Shown: positions 8,804 to 18,049 of the stretch, in pieces
How the letters are laid out: the number at the start of each line of letters is the position of its first letter
How positions within the stretch are numbered: the stretch's first letter is position 1
From: an uncultured Roseovarius sp.
GTDB taxonomy: Bacteria; Pseudomonadota; Alphaproteobacteria; Rhodobacterales; Rhodobacteraceae
DNA length: 64,000 bases
Assembly (NCBI GenBank): GCA_947496175.1
Contig: CANMBU010000001.1
Location: 682,001-746,000 of the forward strand
Reading direction: 5' to 3'
Translations under genes and position numbers: made by a program
The notes under the pieces: generated by a model
What the model saw: only the letters and a program-made list of their open reading frames with translations
Databases searched by the model: none
What the model was told of the DNA's origin: nothing

Positions 8804-9092
8804 ATGCCTTCCGCCTCATCTCTGAGGCAGGTCGCAAACCGTTCTTATTCCTGAGACCTCATGGAATACGAAGGGCGGAAATTCTGCGTTCCGTCCACTT
8901 CAAAGGCTTTCGCCCAACTGCTCACTGTCCTGCCTCGGTTCTTTTTTTGAATGCCATAGCATGAAAATTCTGCGCTGTTAAGCATTCAGAACAGTTTGAG
9001 ATTGCTCTGAGTCTTACCTGCACCAATGGCTTGGCATTTGCGGTTTTGGCTGTTCCACGCTAGGGCTTTGGCAACCCAGTTTAGGAAGCATC
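8804..9092. other. Divergent intergenic region between the Hint operon and dapE
   Basis: This 289-base gap should carry promoters for the minus-strand Hint pair and the plus-strand dapE unit. It is AT-richer than its flanks, with a seven-T run near 8942-8948. I find no tRNA, small ORF or convincing promoter match. Confidence 0.5.
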
Positions 9093-10253
9093 ATGTCTCG
9101 TTCTTCTCAGACTCCTGTGGACCCAGTGGACCTGACGGCCCGACTTGTACGCTGCCCGTCGGTCACACCTGCGGAAGGTGGCGCCCTTGAGTTGCTTGAG
9201 ACCGAATTGTCCAAGGCTGGTTTTACTTGCACGCGTGTGGACCGCGCGGGGACATGCAATCTTTTTGCACGCTGGGGCGAAAAGGGTGCAGCCCGCAGTT
9301 TTGGGTTTAACGGTCATACAGATGTGGTTCCCGTTGGGGACGAAGCCGCCTGGACAAAACCACCTTTCGGCGCCGAGATCAGCGATGGTTTTCTATGGGG
9401 ACGCGGGGCCACCGATATGAAATCCGGTGTCGCGGCCTTTGCCGCAGCGGCCATAGATCACGTGAAAGAGACCCCTCCGGACGGCGCCATTGTCCTGACC
9501 ATAACTGGCGATGAAGAAGGCGACGCGACAGATGGCACAGTGGCGCTTTTGGATTGGATGCATGCCCAAGGCGAAAGGATGGATGTCTGCCTTGTGGGGG
9601 AACCGACGTGCCCTGAAACCTTGGGGGGCATGATCAAGATCGGACGCCGCGGGTCTATGTCGGCCTGGATCACACTAACTGGCGTGCAAGGCCATTCCGC
9701 CTATCCGCATCGTGCGCGCAATCCACTTCCGGCCATGGCGCGGTTGGTAGACCGACTGGCCTCGCACACCTTGGACAGCGGCACGGATCACTTCGATCCT
9801 TCCACACTCGCGGTTGTAAACATCGATACAGGCAATCCAACAACCAATGTTATCCCTGCCGAGTGCCACACCACCGTGAATATTCGGTTCAACGATGCGC
9901 ATTCCAGCGACGACCTTACCACTTGGCTCATGTCACAGATCGAAGATGTATCCTCAGAGTTTGGCGTGCAAAGTGACGTCAAAATCAAAGTCTCAGGCGA
10001 AAGCTTTGTCACACCTCCTGGGGCTCTCTCAAGGCTGGTTGCCAACGCTGTGAAAGCTGAAACCGGCGTAGCACCGGACCTCTCCACAACAGGCGGCACA
10101 TCAGATGCGCGGTTTGTCAAAGATCACTGCCCAGTGGTTGAATTCGGCCTTGTCGGCAAATCCATGCATCAGGTTGATGAACACGTGGACATCGCAGACG
10201 TGCATAATCTGAAGGCGATCTATCGCCGCATCCTGACCGACTATTTCCGCTAA
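9093..10253 (+). CDS. dapE: Succinyl-diaminopimelate desuccinylase
   Basis: Hydrolyses N-succinyl-LL-diaminopimelate to LL-diaminopimelate and succinate in lysine and murein precursor synthesis; a cytosolic di-zinc M20 hydrolase. At 386 residues the length is standard. Metal and catalytic residues are visible in [20 protein letters not shown] and the GDEEGD motif, and HQVDEHVDI near the C-terminus matches the last metal ligand region. AGGAAG precedes the ATG at a normal distance. The DUF2064 and rnr genes follow on the same strand. Confidence 0.97.
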   Translation: MSRSSQTPVDPVDLTARLVRCPSVTPAEGGALELLETELSKAGFTCTRVDRAGTCNLFARWGEKGAARSFGFNGHTDVVPVGDEAAWTKPPFGAEISDGFLWGRGATDMKSGVAAFAAAAIDHVKETPPDGAIVLTITGDEEGDATDGTVALLDWMHAQGERMDVCLVGEPTCPETLGGMIKIGRRGSMSAWITLTGVQGHSAYPHRARNPLPAMARLVDRLASHTLDSGTDHFDPSTLAVVNIDTGNPTTNVIPAECHTTVNIRFNDAHSSDDLTTWLMSQIEDVSSEFGVQSDVKIKVSGESFVTPPGALSRLVANAVKAETGVAPDLSTTGGTSDARFVKDHCPVVEFGLVGKSMHQVDEHVDIADVHNLKAIYRRILTDYFR

Positions 10254-10257
10254 AGGC

Positions 10258-10860
10258 ATGCTGCGACCCACACTGATCGTCATGTTGAAAGAACCACGCG
10301 CGGGGCTGGTGAAAACCCGTTTGGGCCGCGACATAGGCATGACCAATGCGGCCTGGTGGTTCCGCCATCAATCCCGCGCCCTGCTCCGCAGGCTGTACGC
10401 TCCCCGTCGCTGGAACATGATCCTTGCCGTCGCGCCGGATTACGCGGGCCTTGCCTCCCGCGCTTGGCCCGCCCATTTGCCGCGCATACCGCAAGGTCAG
10501 GGCGATTTAGGTGTGCGTATGGCGCGGCTTTTGCGCGAGTTTGACCGAAGCCCCGTTTGCCTCATCGGAGGCGACATTCCGGGCATTTCACAGCGCCAAG
10601 TTTCCCAAGCTTTCAACACACTCGGCGCTCAGGATGCCGTATTTGGCCCCGCAGAGGATGGCGGCTTCTGGCTGGTCGGTACCGGCGCGAATGCAGCCTT
10701 GCCCTCAACGATGTTCCAAGGCGTTCGCTGGTCAACCAAACACGCACTGGACGACAGCCTTGCCACTCTGCCCGGCATGCGCATCGGCTTTGTTGATACG
10801 CTGCGCGACATAGATACCGTTGAGGACCTCGCCAAGTTTCAACGCATCAATCGTCGATAG
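10258..10860 (+). CDS. DUF2064/TIGR04282-type glycosyltransferase-like protein
   Basis: A 200-residue protein four bases after dapE. The N-terminal PTLIVMLKEPRAGLVKTRLG matches the nucleotide-sugar or NTP-binding start of the DUF2064 family (MobA/CofC-like GT-A fold, TIGR04282). The acidic GGDIPGIS motif and GPAEDGGFWLVG are also characteristic. The biochemical role of this family is unsettled; some members are annotated in arsenosugar or glycan contexts and nothing here specifies one. Close spacing suggests co-transcription with dapE. Confidence 0.85.
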   Translation: MLRPTLIVMLKEPRAGLVKTRLGRDIGMTNAAWWFRHQSRALLRRLYAPRRWNMILAVAPDYAGLASRAWPAHLPRIPQGQGDLGVRMARLLREFDRSPVCLIGGDIPGISQRQVSQAFNTLGAQDAVFGPAEDGGFWLVGTGANAALPSTMFQGVRWSTKHALDDSLATLPGMRIGFVDTLRDIDTVEDLAKFQRINRR

Positions 10861-10893
10861 AACACCGCACCGCTTCGTGTTAGGCCGATCAGT

Positions 10894-13161
10894 ATGAGTA
10901 CCCTGCCAACCAAACCCGAGATCCTGCAATGGATCGCCGACAACCCGACGCTTACATCCAAGCGCGACATCGCCAAGGCGTTTGGCATCAAGGGGGCTGC
11001 GCGTATTGATCTGAAGCGCATTCTGAAAGAGCTGGAGGCCGAAGGGCATCTGGAGAAACGCAAAAAGACGTATCGCGATCCCGATAAATTGCCGCCGGTG
11101 AGTATCCTTCAGATCAACGACCAGACCCCAGATGGCGAGCTTTTGGCGCGGCCTTTGGAGTGGCACGGTGAGGGCAAAGAGCCTGTTGTGATGCTTGTCC
11201 CACGCACCTCCGATCCAGCGATGGCTCCGGGCGAACGCATCTTAGCTCGCTTGCAAGAGGTAAAGGGCGAAGCGCATCAATATGAAGCTAGGCTCATTCG
11301 GCGGATCGGGACCAACCCGCGCAAAATTCTGGGCATATTCCGCAAACGCGCCGAGGGTGGCCGGATCATGCCCATCGACAAGGGTGACGGCAAGGAATGG
11401 GTCGTTGCCGCAGGGGCCACAGCCGGGGCAAAAGACGGTGAGTTGGTCGAGGCAGAACAAGCGGGCCCGAAGGATCGCATGGGCCTGCCCCGCGCGCGCA
11501 TTCTGGACCGGCTCGGCGACCCGACAGCCCCCAAGGCAGTTTCTCTCATCGCCATTCACCAACATGGCATCCCCGACGATTTTCCCGATGACGTAATCGC
11601 GGAAGCAGACGCAAAGAAACCTGCTGGCCTAAAAGGCCGTGAAGACCTGCGCGAGGTGCCACTGGTCACGATTGATCCTGCCGACGCGCGCGATCATGAC
11701 GATGCGGTCTGGGCGCATGAAGATGACGATCCCAAAAATGAAGGCGGTTATGTCATCTGGGTCGCTATTGCGGATGTCGCGCACTACGTCACTTCCGGCT
11801 CGGCCCTTGATGCCGAGGCCCGCAAGCGCGGCAATTCCAGCTATTTCCCAGACCGCGTTGTCCCGATGTTGCCAGACCGGCTCTCCGGGGACCTGTGTTC
11901 GTTGCATGAAGGCGTACCGCGTGCCTGCATCGCGGTTCGGATGCAGATCAACGCCCATGGAGACAAGATCGGCCATCACTTTGTACGCGGCCTCATGCGC
12001 TCGGCGGCTTCGCTTAACTACAAAGAGGTTCAGGAGGCCCGCGACGGCGCCCCGAACGATAAATGCACCCCTTTGATGGATAGCGTCATCAACCCGCTTT
12101 ACGACGCCCATGCAGCCCTCACCGAGGCACGCAAGCGACGCCAACCGCTCGATCTGGACCTGCCCGAACGCAAAGTCGTTTTGAGCGATGAGGGCAAGGT
12201 TGTTTCAGTGAACTTCTCTGAACGGCTCGATGCACATCGTCTGATCGAAGATATGATGGTGTTGGCGAATGTCGCGGCTGCTGAGACACTCATCGCCAAG
12301 AAATCCGCATTGCTGTTTCGCGTGCATGAAGAACCTCCGCCAGAAAAGCTTGATACATTGCGAGACGTGGCCGATGCAGCGGGTCTGACACTGGCCAAAG
12401 GGCAAGTGCTCAAGACCTCGCATATCAATCAGCTTCTCAAAGGTGCTGTTGGCACAGATCACGCCGAAACCGTGAACCTCGCCACGCTGCGCGCCATGAC
12501 CCAAGCCTATTATGCGCCTTCCAACTTTGGGCATTTTGGTCTCGCGTTGCACTCTTATGCGCATTTCACCTCGCCCATCCGACGCTATGCTGATCTGATC
12601 GTGCACCGCGCATTGATCTCGGCCCATGGCTGGGGAGAGGACGGGTTGAGCCGTGAGGACGAGGAGCGCCTGCAAGGCACTGGGGAACATATCTCCGAAA
12701 CCGAACGCCGCTCAATGACCGCTGAACGCGACACCAATGACCGCTACCTCGCGGCCTTTCTCTCAGAGCGGATAGGCGATGAATTTACCGGGCGGATCAG
12801 TGGTATCGCAAAATTTGGCGCATTTGTACGGCTGGACGAAACCGGGGCGGATGGGCTGATTCCGATGCGCGCTTTGGGGCGTGAGTATTTCCGTTTCGAT
12901 CGTGATGCGGGCACATTGATGGGAGAAGACACTGGACTGACCATAGGCCTCGGGCAACGGGTTGTTGTGCGCCTGGCCGAAGCAGCCCCTGTGACCGGCG
13001 GTCTCGCCCTGGATCTGGTGCGGCTGGACGGTGAGAACATCACACCAAACACTTCAAGACCTCGGGGCGGGCGCCGTGGATCTGGGCCCAAGCGCAAACT
13101 TGCGTGGGACAAAAAGAAAGCCGCAAAGGTGAAGCGCAAGGTCTCGCGCAAACGGCGGTAA
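10894..13161 (+). CDS. rnr: Ribonuclease R
   Basis: A 755-residue 3'-to-5' exoribonuclease of the RNB/RNase II family that degrades structured RNA in the cytosol. An N-terminal helix-turn-helix (SKRDIAKAFGIKGAARIDLK) is followed by cold-shock-like domains, then the RNB catalytic core with DPADARDHDDAVWA near residue 255 carrying the metal-binding aspartates. An S1 domain lies near 625-710 (GDEFTGRISGIAKFGAFVRL) and the basic tail is rich in Lys and Arg, as in RNase R. Domain order and length are normal. The gene is 33 bases downstream of the DUF2064 gene. Confidence 0.97.
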   Translation: MSTLPTKPEILQWIADNPTLTSKRDIAKAFGIKGAARIDLKRILKELEAEGHLEKRKKTYRDPDKLPPVSILQINDQTPDGELLARPLEWHGEGKEPVVMLVPRTSDPAMAPGERILARLQEVKGEAHQYEARLIRRIGTNPRKILGIFRKRAEGGRIMPIDKGDGKEWVVAAGATAGAKDGELVEAEQAGPKDRMGLPRARILDRLGDPTAPKAVSLIAIHQHGIPDDFPDDVIAEADAKKPAGLKGREDLREVPLVTIDPADARDHDDAVWAHEDDDPKNEGGYVIWVAIADVAHYVTSGSALDAEARKRGNSSYFPDRVVPMLPDRLSGDLCSLHEGVPRACIAVRMQINAHGDKIGHHFVRGLMRSAASLNYKEVQEARDGAPNDKCTPLMDSVINPLYDAHAALTEARKRRQPLDLDLPERKVVLSDEGKVVSVNFSERLDAHRLIEDMMVLANVAAAETLIAKKSALLFRVHEEPPPEKLDTLRDVADAAGLTLAKGQVLKTSHINQLLKGAVGTDHAETVNLATLRAMTQAYYAPSNFGHFGLALHSYAHFTSPIRRYADLIVHRALISAHGWGEDGLSREDEERLQGTGEHISETERRSMTAERDTNDRYLAAFLSERIGDEFTGRISGIAKFGAFVRLDETGADGLIPMRALGREYFRFDRDAGTLMGEDTGLTIGLGQRVVVRLAEAAPVTGGLALDLVRLDGENITPNTSRPRGGRRGSGPKRKLAWDKKKAAKVKRKVSRKRR

Positions 13162-13198
13162 GACTGCAAAACCCGTCCCATTCGAGTGCGCTGTGATG

Positions 13199-13219
13199 TA
13201 CTGACATAAATTGACAGTA
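13199..13219. promoter_or_regulatory. Imperfect inverted repeat upstream of the WYL regulator
   Basis: TACTGACA (13199-13206), five bases, then TGACAGTA (13212-13219) form an inverted repeat with one mismatched position per arm. It ends 20 bases before the regulator's ATG, a natural place for autoregulation by the YafY-type repressor. Inference from symmetry and location. Confidence 0.4.
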
Positions 13220-13239
13220 TCTTCAGGCATAGTCCGCCC

Positions 13240-13944
13240 ATGAGCCGCACGACCCGACTGTTCCAACTCATGCAAACGCTACGAAGCTTGCCGCCTCCAG
13301 CGACCGCGACGCGGCTGGCCGAACTCATGGATGTCACTCCACGCACGATTTACCGGGACATTGACGCCCTGCGCGGTTTGGGTGCAGTGATCGATGGAGC
13401 ATCTGGCTTTGGCTACACTCTGGTTGAAGACGCCGCTCTGCCACCGCTTAGCTTTGACGATGATGAGCTTGAGGCGTTGGTTTTTGGACTGCGCGAAGTG
13501 AGCGAAGTTGGCGACAGCACTCTGGCTCAGGCTGCCAACTCGGCCTTGGCGAAACTGCGCGCGCGTTTACCCGCCAGTCAGGCCCACAGATTGGAACATG
13601 CGGTTCTTAACGCCGTCAGCTTCCGGCCTCTTCCCGAGCCTGGCATCGACGCTGCCGTATTGCGCAAAGCCACTTGGGACGAAAAAACCATCCGCTTTGA
13701 CTATACGGATGCCGAAGGTCGTGAAACCTCGCGCGACGTTGATCCGTTGTCTGTTGTGTTTATGCAGGCATCTTTGTGTTTGCTGGCATGGTGTCACCTG
13801 CGCAAAGATTTCCGCGCCTTCCGCCTGGATCGCATGCAAAGTCTGGAACTGACCGGTGCCTCGTTTCGTCCCAGACGCGTCTCTATGCTGCGCGATTGTC
13901 TGGCGCAGATGGGCGATGGCTGCGAAGCCAGCCCGGCACCATAG
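13240..13944 (+). CDS. YafY-type transcriptional regulator (HTH plus WYL domain)
   Basis: A 234-residue regulator. Residues 1-60 form a DeoR-like winged helix-turn-helix (RLFQLMQTLRSL; ATRLAELMDVTPRTIYRDID). The C-terminal WYL region has the sequence TIRFDYTDAEGRETSRDVDP and SLCLLAWCHLRKDFRAFRLD near residues 150-200, where WYL domains bind small ligands or nucleic acid. It is transcribed in the rnr direction but separated by 78 bases carrying an inverted repeat, so it probably has its own promoter. The target genes are unknown. Confidence 0.9.
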   Translation: MSRTTRLFQLMQTLRSLPPPATATRLAELMDVTPRTIYRDIDALRGLGAVIDGASGFGYTLVEDAALPPLSFDDDELEALVFGLREVSEVGDSTLAQAANSALAKLRARLPASQAHRLEHAVLNAVSFRPLPEPGIDAAVLRKATWDEKTIRFDYTDAEGRETSRDVDPLSVVFMQASLCLLAWCHLRKDFRAFRLDRMQSLELTGASFRPRRVSMLRDCLAQMGDGCEASPAP

Positions 13945-14030
13945 GCGAACCCTCGCGACATCTTTAATTGACGTCTTTGAGGAACTCCGCTTTCAAGCTA
14001 CAATAAGATAAACCCGAAAAGGGATCGAGC

Positions 14031-15386
14031 ATGTATAGCAAACGCCTTGTCACCGCGGCACTTGTCGCGTCATTCGCGAACATCGCACCGGCTACTCCGG
14101 TGGAATCTTCGCTGCGACCTCAGGTTCGGCCCGTGGCAGAACCTGCCGTTGCCACAGCAGAGCAGGAAACCGTGATCAAAGCTTTATTGGCACGCAGCCT
14201 GCGACCCAAGGCGCGTCCCGATAGGTTAGAGGCGGTGACACAGACGCCGGAAGCTCTCACAGTTGTTGCCTCAAACCCTGCTTTCGACCAGTGGGTGCGC
14301 GGCTTTCGCAGTCGGGCGCGGTCGGCAGGGATCAGCAATGCCGTTTTGGACCGAGCCTTCCGTGGCGTGAATTATAATGCCGACGTGATCTCAAAGGATC
14401 GCAATCAAGCAGAGTTCAAGCGCCAGATCTGGGACTACCTCGACAGCGCGGCCTCGCCGGAGCGTGTTGATCTGGGTCGCAAGGCCCTGCGCCGACATAA
14501 TCGTGCGCTCAAACGGATCGAACAAGCCTACGGTGTCGAGAAAGAAGTGATCACCGCCGTCTGGGGTCTTGAAAGCCGTTACGGCTCTCGCACCGGTGAC
14601 ATTCCAGTAATTGAGGCTTTGTCGACATTGGCCTTTGACGGACGGCGCGGCGCGTTTTTCGAAAAACAGCTCATCGCCGCGTTGAAAATTCTGCAATCGG
14701 GGGATGTCACACCGCAAAACTTTAAAGGCTCGTGGGCTGGGGCAATGGGACACACGCAGTTCATTCCAACCTCATATGAAGCTTACGCTGTGGATTTCAC
14801 CGGCGATGGCAAGCGCGATATCTGGTCTAAAGACCCCTCTGACGCACTGGCCTCCACCGCCGCTTATCTCAAGCGGTTTGGCTGGCGCAAAGGCATGCCG
14901 TGGGGCGTGGAAGTGCGGGTGCCCAGCGGTGCGCAATTTGGCAAAACCAAGCGCATGCCATCGGACTGGGCCAGCCGAGGCGTTGTGGGCATTGATGGTC
15001 GCGCGGTGAGGAATTATGGCGCGGCACGCATCCTGCAACCGGCAGGTCCGCAAGGCGCATCCTTTATGGTGTTTGCCAATTTCGACGTGATCAAGCGTTA
15101 CAACAACGCCGATGCCTACGCGATTGGTGTGGGTCACCTGGCTGACCGTATCGCAGGCCGGCCTGAAATTCAGGCCAGCTGGCCTCGCGGCTATGAGCCA
15201 GTCAGCTTTGAAGAGCGCAAGGAAATCCAGCGCATTCTCAAACGCAAAGGGTATCCGCTGGAGAAAATTGACGGATTGATCGGACCGAACACCCGCAAAT
15301 CCATTATCGCTTACCAGCAATCCATCGGCACAAAAGCTGACGGACACCCATCACGCACATTGCTCAATCAGCTGCGGACGCGCTGA
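14031..15386 (+). CDS. Lytic murein transglycosylase (MltB-like, SLT_2) with peptidoglycan-binding domain
   Basis: A 451-residue periplasmic enzyme that cleaves the glycan strand of murein with formation of 1,6-anhydro-MurNAc. The N-terminus (YSKRLVTAALVASFANIAP) looks like a signal peptide. The SLT_2 domain spans about 85-380, with the catalytic glutamate in VWGLESRYGSRTGDIP and the typical GSWAGAMGHTQFIPTSY. A C-terminal PG_binding_1 domain (about 390-450) contains KIDGLIGPNTRKSIIAYQ. The last 23 bases overlap the end of the convergent methyltransferase gene. Confidence 0.95.
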   Translation: MYSKRLVTAALVASFANIAPATPVESSLRPQVRPVAEPAVATAEQETVIKALLARSLRPKARPDRLEAVTQTPEALTVVASNPAFDQWVRGFRSRARSAGISNAVLDRAFRGVNYNADVISKDRNQAEFKRQIWDYLDSAASPERVDLGRKALRRHNRALKRIEQAYGVEKEVITAVWGLESRYGSRTGDIPVIEALSTLAFDGRRGAFFEKQLIAALKILQSGDVTPQNFKGSWAGAMGHTQFIPTSYEAYAVDFTGDGKRDIWSKDPSDALASTAAYLKRFGWRKGMPWGVEVRVPSGAQFGKTKRMPSDWASRGVVGIDGRAVRNYGAARILQPAGPQGASFMVFANFDVIKRYNNADAYAIGVGHLADRIAGRPEIQASWPRGYEPVSFEERKEIQRILKRKGYPLEKIDGLIGPNTRKSIIAYQQSIGTKADGHPSRTLLNQLRTR

Positions 15387-16221
15387 ACAGATTAAGTTTC
15401 GCAGGAATACGCACACCGTCACTCGTATCGAAATCACGCATCGCGTTTTCAAGGTCAGAGACAATGGCCAGTACATCATCGTCCGATCCGCACATATCAT
15501 TGACAATCCTGCTGGCCGGCCCTTCGCGCCCCGCAAAGTCAGCAACGTCCGATAAGCTGCCCAAAGGCGTAAGATTGGGGCGCACAGTCTCCGCCGTGAC
15601 GTTCCGAAACCCAGCCTGGGTCAAGATGTCTGTGACATAGTCCTGTTCACTGAACGCCATCGGACCCGGTGCACGGGGATCCGGAGGTGGCGGAGACCCG
15701 ACGCGCGCTTTGGCAAATTCGATGGGCAGGCGAAACCACGGGTTTTCTGGCAGTCCGGCCCAGGTGATGAAGGTTATGGTTCCACCCGGTGCAAGGGCCT
15801 TGCCGATGTTGGCAAAGGCCGCATAGGGGTCTTCGAAAAACATGACGCCAAAGCGTGAAACAATTTGGTCCACGGCCATAGAGCCAAAGTCATACACCTG
15901 CGCGTCAGCCTCAATACATGTCACATTGTCCAGCCCCGCAGTCTCGACACGCGCGCGCGCCATTGCCAGCATTGGAGTTGAAACATCAACACCCGTCACA
16001 TGCCCTGATGGCCCCACAACGCCGGCCAGCTGCAACAGACTGGCACCGGTCCCACATCCGATATCCAGAACCTTTTGGCCTGACTTCATGCCCACTCTGT
16101 CCAGAAGCAGCTTGAGCACCGGCGTCATCAAGGCATCAAACATTTCCTGCTTCTGAACCCATTTCTCACCGGAAGGCCCAGACCAGTATTCGGCTTGGTC
16201 TGTGTTGGCAATCGCACTCAT
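15364..16221 (-). CDS. Class I SAM-dependent methyltransferase
   Basis: A 285-residue Rossmann methyltransferase with motif I VLDIGCGTGASLL near residues 50-62, the acidic end of strand 2 in VTGVDVSTPML, and ADAQVYDF further on, as in UbiE/MenG-like enzymes. The substrate is not identifiable. I chose the ATG at 16221 because it forms an ATGA overlap with the agmatinase-type gene upstream; nine further in-frame codons upstream are unlikely. It is the last gene of the four-gene aminopeptidase operon, and its 3' end overlaps the transglycosylase gene by 23 bases. Confidence 0.88.
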   Translation of the reverse strand: MSAIANTDQAEYWSGPSGEKWVQKQEMFDALMTPVLKLLLDRVGMKSGQKVLDIGCGTGASLLQLAGVVGPSGHVTGVDVSTPMLAMARARVETAGLDNVTCIEADAQVYDFGSMAVDQIVSRFGVMFFEDPYAAFANIGKALAPGGTITFITWAGLPENPWFRLPIEFAKARVGSPPPPDPRAPGPMAFSEQDYVTDILTQAGFRNVTAETVRPNLTPLGSLSDVADFAGREGPASRIVNDMCGSDDDVLAIVSDLENAMRDFDTSDGVRIPAKLNLFSASAAD

Positions 16222-17180
16222 GCGGCGCTCTGCATGGCCATGACACATAGAATTTCAAACATGATCGACACACCCAGAAAAGCCGTATTACCAGAGCTGT
16301 CGAAAGGTGGTGACACCTCAACCATGTCCGCCCCAACGATGTTCATTCCGGCGAGTTCACGACACACTTGAAGCGCCTGAAAACTGTTCGGGCCGCCCAC
16401 TTCGGGTGTGCCAGTCCCGGGTGCAAAAGTCGGGTCCACAAAATCGATGTCATAGCTGATGTAAGTCGCGCCATTACCGGCAATCTCGCGCGCTTCGGCC
16501 ATCACATCCTCGACACCGCGAGCGAAGAATTCTTCGATCAGGATCAGGCGGATGCCCTCGGCTGCGGCAAAATCACGGTCTTCCTCATCATACATGCTGC
16601 CGCGCAAGCCGATTTGAATGACGCGCTTGGGGTCCAAAAGCCCTTCTTCCACAGCGCGCCGGAACGGTGTGCCGTGGGTGTACATCTGCCCACCAAAGTA
16701 GCTGTGAAAGAGATCCGTGTGGCTGTCGAAATGGATCATGCCAACCGGGCCGTCTTTGGCCACGGCCCTGAGGATGGGCAGCGACGTCAGGTGATCGCCA
16801 CCCGCCGTCAGCGGCTTTATTCCAGCGGACAGTACATCGCCGTAAAACGCGGTGATTCGCGACATGTTGTCTTCGATATCCGCAGGGTTCGGCCCGACAT
16901 CTCCCAAATCAGCACAGTTCAGCGCCTCAAAGGGACGCATACCGTTCACCGCGTGCTGCGCCCGGATCATGGTCGAAGCATCCCGTAACTGTCGCGGCCC
17001 GTGGCGTGGCCCGGGACGGTTGGTGGTGCCACTGTCCCAGGGCACGCCGATCAGCCCCACATCAACATCTCCGAACCGATCGTGGTTCTTCGAGACATGC
17101 GGCAAGCGCATGAATGTTGGAACACCCGCGAACCGCGGCAGTTCCATCCCCGAAACAGGCTGAAAGAATGGATCGCTCAT
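16218..17180 (-). CDS. speB: Agmatinase/ureohydrolase family protein
   Basis: A 320-residue binuclear manganese hydrolase of the arginase/agmatinase family. Metal-binding motifs are present: GGDHLTS, HFDSHTDLF and SYDIDFVDPTFAPGTGTPE. Length and sequence are closest to agmatinases (agmatine to putrescine plus urea), but the alphaproteobacterial group also includes guanidinobutyrase and related enzymes, so the substrate is not certain. Its start overlaps the preceding NlpC/P60 gene stop by ATGA and its end overlaps the methyltransferase start by ATGA. The operon context with cell-wall peptidases gives no obvious polyamine link. Confidence 0.88.
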   Translation of the reverse strand: MSDPFFQPVSGMELPRFAGVPTFMRLPHVSKNHDRFGDVDVGLIGVPWDSGTTNRPGPRHGPRQLRDASTMIRAQHAVNGMRPFEALNCADLGDVGPNPADIEDNMSRITAFYGDVLSAGIKPLTAGGDHLTSLPILRAVAKDGPVGMIHFDSHTDLFHSYFGGQMYTHGTPFRRAVEEGLLDPKRVIQIGLRGSMYDEEDRDFAAAEGIRLILIEEFFARGVEDVMAEAREIAGNGATYISYDIDFVDPTFAPGTGTPEVGGPNSFQALQVCRELAGMNIVGADMVEVSPPFDSSGNTAFLGVSIMFEILCVMAMQSAA

Positions 17181-18049
17181 GTTGTTGCTATCTCCAGTCG
17201 CTTGCGGGCGGTCACAGGTCCACCGCCTTGCGCCTCAATCCGCGCGATCGCGGACTTGAGCGGTTCATGCACGACGGCCATGTGATGCGCATTGGCGTGC
17301 AAAATCTTGTCAGGATTGACGACCCAGGCCACATGACCGCTCCAGAATATCAAGTCACCACGCTTGAGTGGCGCGGCGTCTGGCAGTTCAACACCCAATT
17401 CAGCCGCCTGCATGTCACTGTCTCCCGGACACGCGACATCACACGCAACGCACGCTGCTTGAATAAGACCCGAACAATCAATGCCAAACGCGGAATTGCC
17501 ACCCCAAAGATAAGGCGTCCCAAGAAAGAGTTCGGCGACTGCGATGGGATCTTCAGCTGCAAAGTCCAGACGCACCAGATGTTTGGAAGGAACATACAGA
17601 TCGCGCGGCAGGGTACCGCGCCCCCATGCGATCCGTGACCACCCATCGTTTTCGTCCACCACTGCAAGGCGGGCATCAAACGGCAGGGGGGTCACGCGAC
17701 CCATCTCCTTCAGACCTGGCGTGGACTTGCCATAGCTTCGAGCCGACGCGACGCGATGCGTCGGAACATCCGAAGGGTGCCCATTGAGGCTGGCCGCCTC
17801 GATCCACCCGACGTAACCATCTTTTTCGGCATACCCAAAAACCCATGCTTCTTGCACATCCAGACACATGAACGCCTCGCCGCGCAAAAGCTGGCGGTCT
17901 CTGGCACCACCTGGTTCGGTGCACAAGTCAGCAATAACAACCGCAACATGTTTCGGTTCTGCCTCAACATAACGATCTGCATCGACAAGGCCGTTAAGGT
18001 GCGCTGCCGCCACCTTGCCGTTAAATGGTGTGCGCCGCCGGTCATTCAT
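17177..18049 (-). CDS. NlpC/P60 (C40) family peptidase
   Basis: A 290-residue protein with bacterial SH3-like segments in the N-terminal half and an NlpC/P60 domain from about residue 165. The catalytic cysteine is in FGIDCSGLIQAAC, preceded by the typical FLGTPYLWGG; the histidine is in FWSGHVAWV and a further polar residue in ILHANAHH. Such enzymes cut gamma-D-glutamyl-diamino-acid bonds in murein peptides. No signal peptide is seen, so it may be a cytosolic murein-peptide recycling enzyme. The ATG at 18049 forms an ATGA overlap with the upstream aminopeptidase, whose job would be complementary. Confidence 0.92.
   Translation of the reverse strand: MNDRRRTPFNGKVAAAHLNGLVDADRYVEAEPKHVAVVIADLCTEPGGARDRQLLRGEAFMCLDVQEAWVFGYAEKDGYVGWIEAASLNGHPSDVPTHRVASARSYGKSTPGLKEMGRVTPLPFDARLAVVDENDGWSRIAWGRGTLPRDLYVPSKHLVRLDFAAEDPIAVAELFLGTPYLWGGNSAFGIDCSGLIQAACVACDVACPGDSDMQAAELGVELPDAAPLKRGDLIFWSGHVAWVVNPDKILHANAHHMAVVHEPLKSAIARIEAQGGGPVTARKRLEIATT

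Noticed and set aside
13211-13233. TTGACA at 13211 as a -35 element
   Set aside because: No -10 sequence at the right spacing; the bases are better explained as part of the inverted repeat.
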